In this document: one piece after another, positions 35,053 through 44,733 of the stretch
How the letters are laid out: the number at the start of each line of letters is the position of its first letter
Position numbering within the stretch: position 1 is the stretch's first letter
Assembly (NCBI GenBank): GCA_902785825.1
Contig: CACZZZ010000012.1
Span: forward strand, 1 to 64,000
Origin: an uncultured Bacteroidia bacterium
GTDB taxonomy: Bacteria; Bacteroidota; Bacteroidia; Bacteroidales; UBA932
DNA length: 64,000 nucleotides
Direction: 5' to 3'
Program-made: the position numbers and the translations under genes
The notes under the pieces: generated by a model
What the model was told of the DNA's origin: nothing
What the model saw: only the letters and a program-made list of their open reading frames with translations
Databases searched by the model: none

Positions 35053-35462
35053 GAGTATTTCTTGACACAAACATCATTATCGACCTTCTGGATAATTCCA
35101 GGGAAGGTTTCATGAGTGCCGCTTTGATCTTTGAAGCAGCCAAGGAAGGCTTTTTGGATATCTGTGTATCTTCCCAATCGATTACAGACTGCGCTTACAT
35201 CGCAAGAAAAAAGCCCTTGGATGTATTCCAGTCCGCTATCAGCCGCATCCTTCCTTTTGTGGATATCCTTCCGCTTACAAAAGATCATCTTGCCAAGGCA
35301 TCTACCTCAAGTTGCACGGACTTTGAGGACGCGGCTCTTATCGCATGCGCCGAAGAGAATCTCTGCGATGTGATCATCACCTCTAACACGAAGCATTTCA
35401 AGGACTTCACTTTCATTAAAGTCCACACTCCAAAGGAGTTTGTCAGCCTAGTGAAAGGGTAA
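35049..35462 (+). CDS. PIN-domain toxin (VapC-like ribonuclease)
   Basis: 137-aa PIN-domain RNase. Acidic residues are visible in FLDTNIIIDLLDN (first Asp), Glu in the central helix, SCTDFEDAALIACAEE and VIITSNTKHF. These form the metal-binding site of VapC-like toxins, which usually cut tRNA or rRNA. It is paired with the upstream ribbon-helix-helix antitoxin and ends 5 nt before the convergent GH78 gene. Confidence 0.87.
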   Translation: MRVFLDTNIIIDLLDNSREGFMSAALIFEAAKEGFLDICVSSQSITDCAYIARKKPLDVFQSAISRILPFVDILPLTKDHLAKASTSSCTDFEDAALIACAEENLCDVIITSNTKHFKDFTFIKVHTPKEFVSLVKG

Positions 35463-35467
35463 TGAGT

Positions 35468-37624
35468 TTAAAGCCGGACTTTATGGGTGCCTGGAGTGAG
35501 TGTCTTGCCGGCGGCAAGGCAGGTGGTGCCTTCGGGAACCGTGATCTCGGCCTCGATCCGCTTTCCCTTCTTCACGAGGGAAACCTCGATCCTGCCGTAA
35601 TTGGTCTCGAATCCGGTCTTGAGCCATTTGAGGTCGCCCAACTGTGGCTTGACCTGAAACTCTTGATAACCAGGCTTCAAGGCATCGACCCCAGCCAACT
35701 GGCGGACCATTGAGATCACCCCGCCACCAGCCCATGCATGATTGCAAGTGCCGTCAAAGTTCCAATGCTCGTAAAGAGTCGTACAGCTGTCCTTCATGAT
35801 GGTAGGGCACTGTTTCCGCATCCTGTCCAGAGCCATTTGCGGCTCTCCCATGGTGTAAAGGGCATCCAGCACATAGGGGAACATGTAAGTCGTGGCGTTG
35901 TAACGTTCGGCGAAAACCTTCTTCAATGCCGGATATTTATCTGCGGACGCGATGCCGGAAATAACGGCCAGGGCCTGCACACGGTCGTCAGGAAGATCCT
36001 CGAAACCAGGAGTTATATAGGCAGCCCCATTCCAGAATTTTGAGTTGATCTTTTCCGCAATATTCGCCATAAGAGCCTCATCCTGGGCGGCATCAGCCTC
36101 TTTCCCAAGTTTCCTCGCGAATTCCGCCTCAGCCTTTAGCGCGAGGTAATACCACAGATGTAATTGAGCGACGCGATCCTGGTGCTCACCGGCGTCCGGC
36201 CAGTCCCAGCCACCCTTGCGGTAAATAGGAAGTCCCTCAGAATCAAGCTTCCAAACCTCATGGAGGTACCTATGGACCGCGGGATAGACATCTGCCACGA
36301 AAGAGTCATCACCGGAATAGAACATATATCCCCGGAATCCGTACCAGCCTATTGAGTTGAGGATCTGCATCGGAAGCTCCTTGAAGTAATTGGAGCAAGG
36401 GATCGGGGCGTACATGACCCCGTCGGGCTTCTGCCAGCGAACCAGCTCCATGATACCTTTTCTGGCAAGCTTGTCAGCCTTGCGGTCAAGCATATAGAAA
36501 GCCTCGTTCAACTCGTTGACCTCATCGCCCCACCACTGGGCCCTCTCCCGGTCGGGACAATCATAATAAGTGTCCCTCATGCAGACATAAAGGGTCCTTT
36601 GGGCTTTCTGGTAATATTCATTTAGAAGGGGGTCGGAACAGGAAAATGTTCCCGTGAACTCAGTGTCGTAGCCTGTCTCCCTATATTTGACCTCAAGGAT
36701 TTTGACTTCCGGAGGGAAGACATAATACAATTCCTCTCCGTTCATCCAGCCGAAGCTCTCATATTCCTGGACACCGTCTTTAGTGACATATTCAGCGCTG
36801 ACGCACTTTGCGCCTGAGATCATGTCATGGTCGGTGTACATCGATATCACCATTCCCTTTGGAGCCTCGACTTTTAACCAAGGGGAGAAATGTCCGTTAT
36901 ACGGAAGTTTGCAATAGAGGGTGTCTCCGCTTTGACGTGTTGAGACATAATCCTTTAAGCCATAGTTTTTCCATAGTGGGATCGGCCTTTCCACCAGTTC
37001 TCCCATCGGGGCGTCCCCGGGCAGGAACGGAAGTTCTATGGCGGTTCCTAACCATTCGGTAGCATTAAACCAATTATAATCAAACAAATTGGCGTCGTAG
37101 CGGATGTTGCTTTCTGGAAGCCTGTAATTTGTGACGGGATGAGAGGCTGTGCCATATCCGTACTGGACGGAACATTCCCATGTCTCGTCAGAGAGAATCT
37201 CGAGCCCAGGGCTGCGGGCATCGAAAAGCAGGGCGCAAGTGCCGCTGCTCAGATGGCTGAATCCCGCTTTGCCCATAAACCAGACAAGGACGGAAATCCT
37301 GTTGGTTCCCTTTTTAAGGAAAGGGGCGATCTCTACTTTATCGTAATATCCACCACCGATCGATGGCCCTCTTTTAAGGCCTCCCTCATAGACAACAGGC
37401 TCGCCATTGATCCAAAGCCAGTACTTTGTGTCAACGGCGATTCTTGCCACCAGAGAAGCCGGAACCTTCTCTATGTCAACATCTTTGCGGAAAGCGAGCC
37501 AGGAATTGGTCTCGTTTTCGTAATATTGCTTGCTGATCCACTTTGCCTTCCAGGCATATTCCTCAGCTCCAGCTCTCAGCCCAAGGCAAAGAACCAGAGT
37601 CGCTATCGTCAATATCTTTCTCAT
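35468..37624 (-). CDS. GH78-family alpha-L-rhamnosidase
   Basis: Secreted 718-aa rhamnosidase (signal to about RAGA). It has an N-terminal beta-domain with IAVDTKYWLWINGEPVV, a central (alpha/alpha)6 catalytic domain with YYDCPDRERAQWWGDE (the acidic general-acid region of GH78) and GGWDWPDAGEHQD, and a C-terminal beta-sandwich. It removes alpha-L-rhamnose from rhamnogalacturonan or glycosylated natural products. Last gene of the rhamnogalacturonan operon; its start overlaps the preceding stop (ATGA). Confidence 0.9.
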   Translation of the reverse strand: MRKILTIATLVLCLGLRAGAEEYAWKAKWISKQYYENETNSWLAFRKDVDIEKVPASLVARIAVDTKYWLWINGEPVVYEGGLKRGPSIGGGYYDKVEIAPFLKKGTNRISVLVWFMGKAGFSHLSSGTCALLFDARSPGLEILSDETWECSVQYGYGTASHPVTNYRLPESNIRYDANLFDYNWFNATEWLGTAIELPFLPGDAPMGELVERPIPLWKNYGLKDYVSTRQSGDTLYCKLPYNGHFSPWLKVEAPKGMVISMYTDHDMISGAKCVSAEYVTKDGVQEYESFGWMNGEELYYVFPPEVKILEVKYRETGYDTEFTGTFSCSDPLLNEYYQKAQRTLYVCMRDTYYDCPDRERAQWWGDEVNELNEAFYMLDRKADKLARKGIMELVRWQKPDGVMYAPIPCSNYFKELPMQILNSIGWYGFRGYMFYSGDDSFVADVYPAVHRYLHEVWKLDSEGLPIYRKGGWDWPDAGEHQDRVAQLHLWYYLALKAEAEFARKLGKEADAAQDEALMANIAEKINSKFWNGAAYITPGFEDLPDDRVQALAVISGIASADKYPALKKVFAERYNATTYMFPYVLDALYTMGEPQMALDRMRKQCPTIMKDSCTTLYEHWNFDGTCNHAWAGGGVISMVRQLAGVDALKPGYQEFQVKPQLGDLKWLKTGFETNYGRIEVSLVKKGKRIEAEITVPEGTTCLAAGKTLTPGTHKVRL

Positions 37625-38196
37625 TTGGTGTCGGTGTAGCAGCCCTCAACGGTGACGGATCCGCCCTCGATGATGTAAAGGTCTTCCTTGGTGGCGGGGT
37701 AACGGAGAATGAAGTTCTTGAGGCTCACATTCTGGCAATCCTTCAGATAGACAAGGGTCGGAATGACGGGCTCGTCAATATGTCTCATCTTTATCTGGCC
37801 GTCGATATTGTCAAGAAGCCCAGGCCCGCGGCCGTCGATAACTCCTTTGCCTTCAATGGTCACATCCTTGACTCCTTCTCCCCAGAAGATGCCTTTAGCG
37901 CCCTTATAAGCATAAATGTTAGTCGATCCGACGATTACCGCACCCTCTCTGAGATAGATATCGACACCGTCTCTGAGCTGGATAGATCCGGTCAGATAGC
38001 GCCCGACGCTGAACTCGAGAGTGCCGCCACCCTTCTCAGCGATAAAGTCCAAAGCCTTCTGGATAGAGGTGGTGTTGTCGGTGGTACCGTCGCTACGGAT
38101 TCCGAAGAAGGACGACTTGTAAACAGGCTGTTTGTCCTGAGCGATCCCCGCAAGCGATATCAGAAGCAGGGAAACTATGGCGAATATCTTTTTCAT
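37621..38196 (-). CDS. Short GH28/pectate-lyase-like beta-helix protein
   Basis: 191-aa secreted protein (signal to about GIAQ). It has the N-terminal segment of a GH28/pectate-lyase superfamily helix: FGIRSDGTTDNTTSIQKALDF, GGGTLEFSVGRYLTGSIQLRDGVDIYL and VTIEGKGVIDGRG. It stops before the catalytic turns carrying the Asp residues of GH28, so it is either a truncated relic or a non-catalytic binding helix. The 4-nt overlaps with the genes on both sides suggest it is still translated as part of the operon. Confidence 0.65.
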   Translation of the reverse strand: MKKIFAIVSLLLISLAGIAQDKQPVYKSSFFGIRSDGTTDNTTSIQKALDFIAEKGGGTLEFSVGRYLTGSIQLRDGVDIYLREGAVIVGSTNIYAYKGAKGIFWGEGVKDVTIEGKGVIDGRGPGLLDNIDGQIKMRHIDEPVIPTLVYLKDCQNVSLKNFILRYPATKEDLYIIEGGSVTVEGCYTDTK

Positions 38197-39692
38197 TTCT
38201 TCTTGATGTTCTTGGTGTCCTTGTTGATAATCTGTTTCTTGCCCTTGGGAGCGGTGTCCTGGTTGATTTCCACATTCTTGAGTCTCAATCCATTGACATC
38301 GTCGGTCACGATAGCGGGGCGGTAGTCCTCGCCGTCAACGGTGATCTTGACGTTGTCGAAGACGATTCCGTCGGCGTGACGGATGTAGAATCCCCATGCG
38401 GGCAGCTCCTTCCAGTTGGAGAATTCAGGATAGCTGGTCTCCATCTCAGGAATGGCGTCAAGCTCTTCCTTCGAGGATCCCCTGTAGGCATATTCCGGAT
38501 CGGCATGGCCGGGATAGACTATCTCGATGTTCTCAAGGCGGACATTCTCGATCTTGATGTTCGGGTTGCCGTAGATGATGCTCGGGAGGACATTTCGGGG
38601 AAGATCCTCAACCGGACCCTCGTAGCTGTAGCCGGCATCCGGCTTGTCAAGGGGTACCTCAGCGTACATGTTCTTGATAACAATATTCTTGAGATATGCC
38701 TTCTGGTCGTCGCGGGTGTGGCGTGTGCCGGTACGCAGGAATATCGGATTGCCGGTGTGGATGCTCTCAATCCCGTCGATCTCGACATCCTCGATCGTGG
38801 CGCCGTCCACAGTGGCGATCGTGATGGCGCTGCGGTAGGTGTCATAGATCTTTATGTTCTTGAATTTGAAGTTCTTGAACTTACCTCTTGTGTAGGTTCC
38901 GAACTTGATTCCGTTGGCGCTTGAGCGGCCCACGCAATTCTCCACGAGGATGTTCTCGCTCACTCCGTCGTTGCTGTGGCTCTTGAAGCAGTACACATCG
39001 TCGGCAGCGTCAAAGAAGCAGTCTCGGATGATCACATCACTGCTGTCCACGATGTCGATTCCGTCGTTGTTCCAATAAGACTTGGCATCGACATGCACCC
39101 TTTCGACAAGGATGTCGCGGCACTTGTCATATTGCTGATTCCAGCAGCCGGGATCCTTCAGAAGAATGTCACGGATGACTATTCCCTCACATTTATAGAA
39201 ATGGATATTCTCCGGACGTTTGGCTTCCTGCAGACGGTCGTTCCTGAGGTCATCCTCAATGACTCCCAGATGGACAAAGTCGATGAACCTTGTGGCGATG
39301 CTGAATCCACGTCCGTCAACTGTGCCACCACCCTCGATTCCTATATTCTTCTGCCCGATGGCAAAGATGAGGGCGGTCCATTTCGCGTCAGGATCCTTTA
39401 TGTAGTCAAATGGATTAAGGGAGCCAAGCAAGGCTGAGTCCTCATCAATCCAAAGGGTCACGTCATTTTTCAAGTAGATTGTACCGGAGACATAGTCGCC
39501 CTTGTCCAGAACGACTTTGCCACCACCATGGGTGGACACGAAATCAATCGCCGCCTGTATGCTTACTGTGTTGACAGTCATTCCGTCAGGAACGGCGCCG
39601 AAGTCTCTCGCGAAATAATCAGCGGCTCCGAGCGCGCCGGAGGCGCCCAGCAGAAGCAGCGCGGAGGCTGCGAGTCTTAATAATCTTCTCAT
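38193..39692 (-). CDS. GH28-family polygalacturonase/rhamnogalacturonase
   Basis: 499-aa secreted right-handed beta-helix enzyme (signal ending about ALGA). N-terminal FGAVPDGMTVNTVSIQAAIDF is typical. The GH28 catalytic turns are visible as YWNNDGIDIVDSSDV (NxD-like) and FFDAADDVYCFKSHSND (the Asp-Asp pair). The usual G-H-G turn reads SANGIKFGT, and the RxK motif is not obvious, so substrate specificity may be unusual (for example unsaturated or rhamnogalacturonan oligomers). It overlaps both operon neighbours by 4 nt. Confidence 0.85.
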   Translation of the reverse strand: MRRLLRLAASALLLLGASGALGAADYFARDFGAVPDGMTVNTVSIQAAIDFVSTHGGGKVVLDKGDYVSGTIYLKNDVTLWIDEDSALLGSLNPFDYIKDPDAKWTALIFAIGQKNIGIEGGGTVDGRGFSIATRFIDFVHLGVIEDDLRNDRLQEAKRPENIHFYKCEGIVIRDILLKDPGCWNQQYDKCRDILVERVHVDAKSYWNNDGIDIVDSSDVIIRDCFFDAADDVYCFKSHSNDGVSENILVENCVGRSSANGIKFGTYTRGKFKNFKFKNIKIYDTYRSAITIATVDGATIEDVEIDGIESIHTGNPIFLRTGTRHTRDDQKAYLKNIVIKNMYAEVPLDKPDAGYSYEGPVEDLPRNVLPSIIYGNPNIKIENVRLENIEIVYPGHADPEYAYRGSSKEELDAIPEMETSYPEFSNWKELPAWGFYIRHADGIVFDNVKITVDGEDYRPAIVTDDVNGLRLKNVEINQDTAPKGKKQIINKDTKNIKKK

Positions 39693-42595
39693 TTGTATAA
39701 TTTTACTGGTCCAATCAATCCCGCGGACACATAGGGCTGGTTACGTCTCAGGACGAAACGCTGCGCCGCCTTGTTGTCCTTTAGTGTCTGAATATAATTA
39801 CCCATCAGGGTGGTCACTTTCACCTCAATGGTGTTTTCCCCGGACTTCACATAAGGGGAGATGTCGTAAATCCTCTCACCGAACCACATCGTTCCGGCAT
39901 CACGGCCGTTGACCTTAAGCTCGCAGATGTCTGCCACTTTGCCAAGGTTGATATATTTAGGAAGATTCTTCCCGTCAAGGCTCACAGTGGTCTTATAGAT
40001 GATGGTTCCCATGAAATTCTTGAAAGTCGTGTCGGCCATGTCCTTGAAGTCCTGAAGAGTGTCGAGACGAGCCGTCCATGTCGAATCGAGGTGTGGCTGG
40101 TGGAGGGTCAGGGTCCAGGGGCCGGGGACAGGTTGGTGCCCATCGGCTCCGCTCAGGGACCACCCTTCCACAGGGTTGGTGAGCGGGGCCAAACTACGGT
40201 TGGTGAGCGGAGTCGAACCACCGTTAAGGTTCCTCCCGTCCTTATTGAAGACGATAAGATAAGTCTCTGACGGTCCGAAACGGAAATGAGCCTTGCCTCC
40301 CTTGTCGAGTCTCAGGGGGAAACGGTTTCCGGAAGCGGGATCATAAATCCAGGCATGCTTCCCGGAAGTAATTGATTTCGGGAATATTATATCAGTTTCC
40401 CTGGGCTCGCTCATGTGGGCGTTCATGATCATGAACATGTCCGACTTGTCGTCAGTGACGTAGCGGTTCTGGAGCAGGAAACGGTCCGGATTCGAGATGG
40501 TGATAGAATGGGGCAGGGAATATTTCCTCATCACATCGCCATACCATTCCAGGTATTTGCCATCCTCCGGTTTCTCAAGCAGGATGAAGTTGTCCTTGTA
40601 GGTCTCCAAGCGTCCGACGGCTTCGGCAATCTCTTTGTCACGAGCCTCATAGTCCTTGAGTCCCAATGACTTCTCGGGATATTTGCCGATGCAGAAGACC
40701 CGCCCTCCCTGCTTGACGAATTCTTCAAGCTTGGCCAGGGTCTCGGGAGTTGTGCTTGTGACCTCGACAAGGAAAAGGGTTCCATATTCCTTAGGGCCGT
40801 AGCAGAGTTTGCCTTTCTTGACAGTAGCTTTGTTGAGAATGATCTCGCTGACATAGTCGGCTCCGCCTCCTGTCTTGTGGATAGCTTCCCAGATCAGGGA
40901 GGTGTAAGGAATGTTCAGTTTGACCGGGAACGGCTCCGTCTGGACTCCCATTGTTGACCACATGTCGTAGTTGGCGGGAAGGATCGCTATGTCCGTGTAC
41001 ATGTCCGCATTCTGGAGCTGGCTGGCTATACGGGCGCGGTAGTCGTTGAGGTTCTTCACGTAAGGCCACCAGGTGTTTCTCTCATTATGGAAGGTACCGT
41101 ACTGGATCCATCCTGGGAACTCCGCCTCGAGGGGTGAATAGTTGAATCCGTGCCACACGGAGTGGGTGACTCCGGAGATCGCGCTCATGTCCGAGCCTAC
41201 TTTGAGGAACTCCAGGGAGGTGGTGAACACTTTATAAGTGTTAGTCATCTCCTCGGCGCTCACGATTCTTTTTCCTGACAGATGGGCCGCTGACGAGACA
41301 TATTTGTTGATCATCGTGTACCCGCGTCCACGGCGGTAATCCTCGTCTCCCATTTCCTCACCCAGCTTGTGACGGAGCCAGTTGGTCGTCCATGACTCTC
41401 CTTCCGGGAAATCGACATTGAATGAGCTTTCAAGAGGGAAAAAGCCTCTTCCGTAGGCCTGTGCGCGGAGTTTCAACCCTCTTTCTTTTGCCCACTGCCC
41501 CATGGTTCCATAAAACCTCTCGTCCAGGAGCTCGGCTTTGGTGAGCTCGAAATCGAAACGGACCCTGTCCACTTCCTCCTGGAACTTCGGGCTTTTCTTG
41601 GATCCATATTCGAAGTTCTTCACGTCGCCGAGTCTTCCGACCTCAAACATGGTGAAGGGCAGCCAAGGCATCACGTCATATCCCCTTCTCTCCTTGAATA
41701 CCTTGGCGAAATCTGAAGTCCAGTTATTGCCTTCAAGCTCCATGCTGTCTATGAACATGGCTCTGACGCGTCCGGAAAGCGGGCCGATCCTCTTCTCAAT
41801 AGCGTCGGCCATGTGGTCAAGATAATGCCTGACCGCCGCCGCATCCATGTGGTTCAGGATGGATCCAGCGGCGCCGGGAGCCCCGTTGATCACGCTGGCG
41901 AAGGAGTCGAACTTGACCATCGCGTACAGCTGCCACTTGCCTTCGGGAACATCCACGGTCAAGACCCCGTCCTTGATATTCCCGGACAGGTCAATGGCTT
42001 CCTCAAGGCTTCCGATGGGATCAGGAGCGAGGCAGATGGAGACCAATTCAGGAGTCCGGCGGGGATTGACAATCGTGACTCCAGGATCCAACTCCTTGAA
42101 AAGGTGGAACATTGAGATCTCAAGTGGCTCTCCAGCAGGGACTTCCTTGGCGTATGTGAGCAGCACTTCAGCCCTTTCGTCCCTTGGAAGGCTCTCCGCT
42201 CCGAACGGCCATCCGGATCCGATGATGAGGTCGCACCGCATCCCAAGTTTATCCGCCTCGTCAAACACGACTTTCAGCATGTCTATCCACTCGTCACTAA
42301 GCCACTTCAACGGCTTGGTGTCCAAAGTGTCATCCCCTGCGGGGAACTCTATAGGATTGATCTCGACTCCTCCGATCCCGGCCTCCTTCATGATGCGAAG
42401 CTCGCGGACAAGTTCCTTCTCATTGACCCGGTCTCCGTTCCACCACCATCTGACAAAGGGGCGGTAACGGGAGTCAGGATTTTGGAACTGGGAATATAAC
42501 TGCTTCGAAGTCAGCTTGTCCTGGGCTTGTGCCTGAGCCGCGGAAAGCGAGAACGCGAAGACGGCCAACAGCGCTATTAACCTCATTGGTCTCAT
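39689..42595 (-). CDS. GH106-family alpha-L-rhamnosidase
   Basis: 968-aa secreted rhamnosidase (signal to about AQAQ). The N-terminal catalytic domain begins RPFVRWWWNGDRVNEKELVRELRIMKEAGIGGVEI, a GH106 hallmark. FIDSMELEGNNWTSDF and YGRGFFPLESSFNVDFPEGE carry probable acidic catalytic residues, and the C-terminal beta-sandwich domain ends RRNQPYVSAGLIGPVKLYK. It acts on rhamnose in rhamnogalacturonan. A Pro/Gly-rich insertion (PLTN repeated every eight residues) comes from a tandem GC-rich repeat in frame. Second gene of the operon. Confidence 0.9.
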   Translation of the reverse strand: MRPMRLIALLAVFAFSLSAAQAQAQDKLTSKQLYSQFQNPDSRYRPFVRWWWNGDRVNEKELVRELRIMKEAGIGGVEINPIEFPAGDDTLDTKPLKWLSDEWIDMLKVVFDEADKLGMRCDLIIGSGWPFGAESLPRDERAEVLLTYAKEVPAGEPLEISMFHLFKELDPGVTIVNPRRTPELVSICLAPDPIGSLEEAIDLSGNIKDGVLTVDVPEGKWQLYAMVKFDSFASVINGAPGAAGSILNHMDAAAVRHYLDHMADAIEKRIGPLSGRVRAMFIDSMELEGNNWTSDFAKVFKERRGYDVMPWLPFTMFEVGRLGDVKNFEYGSKKSPKFQEEVDRVRFDFELTKAELLDERFYGTMGQWAKERGLKLRAQAYGRGFFPLESSFNVDFPEGESWTTNWLRHKLGEEMGDEDYRRGRGYTMINKYVSSAAHLSGKRIVSAEEMTNTYKVFTTSLEFLKVGSDMSAISGVTHSVWHGFNYSPLEAEFPGWIQYGTFHNERNTWWPYVKNLNDYRARIASQLQNADMYTDIAILPANYDMWSTMGVQTEPFPVKLNIPYTSLIWEAIHKTGGGADYVSEIILNKATVKKGKLCYGPKEYGTLFLVEVTSTTPETLAKLEEFVKQGGRVFCIGKYPEKSLGLKDYEARDKEIAEAVGRLETYKDNFILLEKPEDGKYLEWYGDVMRKYSLPHSITISNPDRFLLQNRYVTDDKSDMFMIMNAHMSEPRETDIIFPKSITSGKHAWIYDPASGNRFPLRLDKGGKAHFRFGPSETYLIVFNKDGRNLNGGSTPLTNRSLAPLTNPVEGWSLSGADGHQPVPGPWTLTLHQPHLDSTWTARLDTLQDFKDMADTTFKNFMGTIIYKTTVSLDGKNLPKYINLGKVADICELKVNGRDAGTMWFGERIYDISPYVKSGENTIEVKVTTLMGNYIQTLKDNKAAQRFVLRRNQPYVSAGLIGPVKLYK
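40116..40223. repeat. Dispersed/tandem repeat inside GH106
   Basis: Two 24-nt units beginning GGTTGGTGAGCGG start at 40174 and 40198. Upstream is a CGGCTCCGCTCAGGG core (40144-40158) of the same type as in ispE. The second unit contains GAGCGGAGTCGAA. The unit length is a multiple of three, so the reading frame is kept; the peptide shows PLTN at an 8-residue period. Confidence 0.6.
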
Positions 42596-42600
42596 ATAAC

Positions 42601-43668
42601 CTAATCTTTTCTAATTTGTTCGATAACGAAAGAAATGCCACCCCAGATGAGCTGGTTAAGTTCCTGGGATTCATGAGAGAGGGTCGCGAATATGATTCCG
42701 AACTCGAAAGGAAGTCCGTAAACATAGGACACCGCCCCGGCGACGATGAAGTGGAAGGCTCCAAACCCGCCGGGGACTGGCACGATTGAAGACAGGGCTC
42801 CGGCAAGCATCAGGAAGAAGGCGTCCGTCAGGTTCAAATCCCTGACCGTTGTCACGGCCGACGCCAGGTCAGCGGAGACAGATGAGGTGTCTATCCCTTG
42901 AACGGCCCAGAGAATGGTGGCGCTCATCATCCAGTAGCACACCCAGATAAGGATCGTGATGAGGAAAAACCACCAGGCTCTCTTCATTTTCAGGCAGCTT
43001 ATGAATCCCTGCCACAGTCCCTTGCAGAATTCCTTGACAGCCTGTAGCGGCTTCCATCTTCCTGCGAACCGGAACGCTATCCATGCCGATCCTATCATCG
43101 CGAGGATAACCAGAACGATAATCGCCACCTTTCCGAAGGTGACGCTGCCAGCGGCGGCACCGAAAATCTTTTCAGCGAAAAACCCGCCGTATTTGTCCCA
43201 GGTGAAAAACAGGAACACCACAAGGAGGATCACCAACATCACTATGTCAACGGATCTCTCCAGAAACGCGGTACCGAGAGCTTTGTCAAAAGTGGCCAGC
43301 CTGGTTTCCTCACCGGTATTCGGATCTTTTACCTTCTTTGAGTGAGCGGTGATATAAGTGCAACGAAGAACCTCCCCAACCCTTGGAAGCACCATATTGA
43401 CGGCGTAACCGATGTTGATCCCATTGAAACAGCTAAGAGCCTTTGTTGTGGGATCTATCGGGAGCAGGACTTCCCTCCATCTGAGGGCCCTGAGATAAAA
43501 TCCGAAAAATCCAAACACTACCGAAAGGAGCACGAACTCCCACCGGCACGCTTTCAAGGCCGCCCAGAAGTCATTCCAGTCAACCTTTCGGAAAGCGAAA
43601 TACAGCAACACCACAGCAAGCAGGATAGACAATCCGTACTTGAGAATATTCCCCACCTTCTTGTTCAT
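42601..43668 (-). CDS. Flippase-like membrane protein (UPF0104/AglD-MprF transmembrane family)
   Basis: 355-aa integral membrane protein with about eight hydrophobic helices and the family patterns LYFAFRKVDWNDFWAALK and VPVPGGFGAFHFI. Homologues form the flippase-like transmembrane part of lysylphosphatidylglycerol synthases; others act in glycolipid handling. I place the start at ATG 43668. It leads the rhamnogalacturonan enzyme operon with a 5-nt gap to GH106, which may reflect read-through, not a shared function. Confidence 0.8.
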   Translation of the reverse strand: MNKKVGNILKYGLSILLAVVLLYFAFRKVDWNDFWAALKACRWEFVLLSVVFGFFGFYLRALRWREVLLPIDPTTKALSCFNGINIGYAVNMVLPRVGEVLRCTYITAHSKKVKDPNTGEETRLATFDKALGTAFLERSVDIVMLVILLVVFLFFTWDKYGGFFAEKIFGAAAGSVTFGKVAIIVLVILAMIGSAWIAFRFAGRWKPLQAVKEFCKGLWQGFISCLKMKRAWWFFLITILIWVCYWMMSATILWAVQGIDTSSVSADLASAVTTVRDLNLTDAFFLMLAGALSSIVPVPGGFGAFHFIVAGAVSYVYGLPFEFGIIFATLSHESQELNQLIWGGISFVIEQIRKD

Positions 43669-43733
43669 GGTAACAAATTTAATCAAATAATCCTTAAATT
43701 CGCGGATAACGGGTTCATAACACTTTTTTTACC

Positions 43734-44729
43734 ATGAAATCCATACTAGGAATAGGGAATGCCCTCACTGACATACTCGCCGTGTTTCCGGATGACTCGA
43801 TGCTCAGGGAATATCACCTTCCTCCCGGAAGCATGCAACATGTTGACCTTGAGACCGGGGATCAGATCTGGTCGAAACTCAAGGAATATGGGGTCAAATA
43901 TGTACCCGGGGGCTCCGCGGCCAACACCATCACCTGCACATCCATATTCGGCATGCCGTCTTGTTTCATTGGCAAGATCGGAAATGACGAGCTTGGTCAT
44001 CTTTACAAAAGCACCCTGGAGCAGTTCGGTGTCAAGACCACTCTTCTTGAGGGCACGAAAGGCTCCGGCAGGGCGATGTGCTTCATCACCGGCGCCAATG
44101 CCGAAAGGACATTCGCTGATTACATGGGAGCCGCTCTCGAACTTGTGCCGGAAGATTTGAAACCGGAGTATTTCGAGGGATATGATTATTTCCATATTGA
44201 AGGATACCTCGTTCAGAATCAAGATCTTATCCGTCGAGCTGTTCAGATGGCGAAAGAGGCGGGCTGCAAGATTTCTATCGACATGGCCTCTTATAATGTC
44301 GTCGAGTCCAACGAGGCGTTCTTCCATAATCTGGTTGATAAATACATAGATATTGTCTTCGCCAACGAGTCCGAGGCGAGGGCATTCACGAAGAAGGAAC
44401 CGAGAGAGGCCTTGTCCGATCTCGCGGCGTCTTGCGAGATCGCCGTGGTAAAGGTGGGGAAGGATGGCTCCATGGTCCAGCAGGGCGATGAGTACCATTA
44501 CATCCCGGCGTGGCCGGCCGCTACTATTGACGCCACCGGGGCAGGCGACACCTATGCCGCCGGATTCCTCTATGCTCATTCTCTGGGAATGCCTTTGAAG
44601 GTGTGCGGTGAAGTCGGCTCGATAATTGCTGCTAAAGTCGTTGAGGTTGTCGGAACGAAGATAGACGTTCCTCGTTGGAGGGATGCCAAGGCTGAGATCC
44701 GACAGCTGATAGGTTCTGTCAACATTTAA
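43734..44729 (+). CDS. PfkB-family carbohydrate/nucleoside kinase
   Basis: 331-aa kinase. N-terminal GIGNALTDILA and GGSAANT (substrate lid and Gly-Gly), plus C-terminal DATGAGDTYAAGFLYA with the catalytic Asp. The overall pattern, including ADYMGAALEL, resembles Bacteroidota adenosine kinase-like PfkB proteins more than ribokinase or fructokinase. No sugar-pathway genes flank it, so the substrate is open. A candidate -7 box, TAAATTCG, is at 43695-43702. Confidence 0.85.
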   Translation: MKSILGIGNALTDILAVFPDDSMLREYHLPPGSMQHVDLETGDQIWSKLKEYGVKYVPGGSAANTITCTSIFGMPSCFIGKIGNDELGHLYKSTLEQFGVKTTLLEGTKGSGRAMCFITGANAERTFADYMGAALELVPEDLKPEYFEGYDYFHIEGYLVQNQDLIRRAVQMAKEAGCKISIDMASYNVVESNEAFFHNLVDKYIDIVFANESEARAFTKKEPREALSDLAASCEIAVVKVGKDGSMVQQGDEYHYIPAWPAATIDATGAGDTYAAGFLYAHSLGMPLKVCGEVGSIIAAKVVEVVGTKIDVPRWRDAKAEIRQLIGSVNI

Positions 44730-44733
44730 GCTT

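Noticed and set aside
40174..40221. The tandem GC-rich units in GH106 as a CRISPR-like array
   Set aside because: There are only two contiguous units without spacers, and they lie in a coding sequence.
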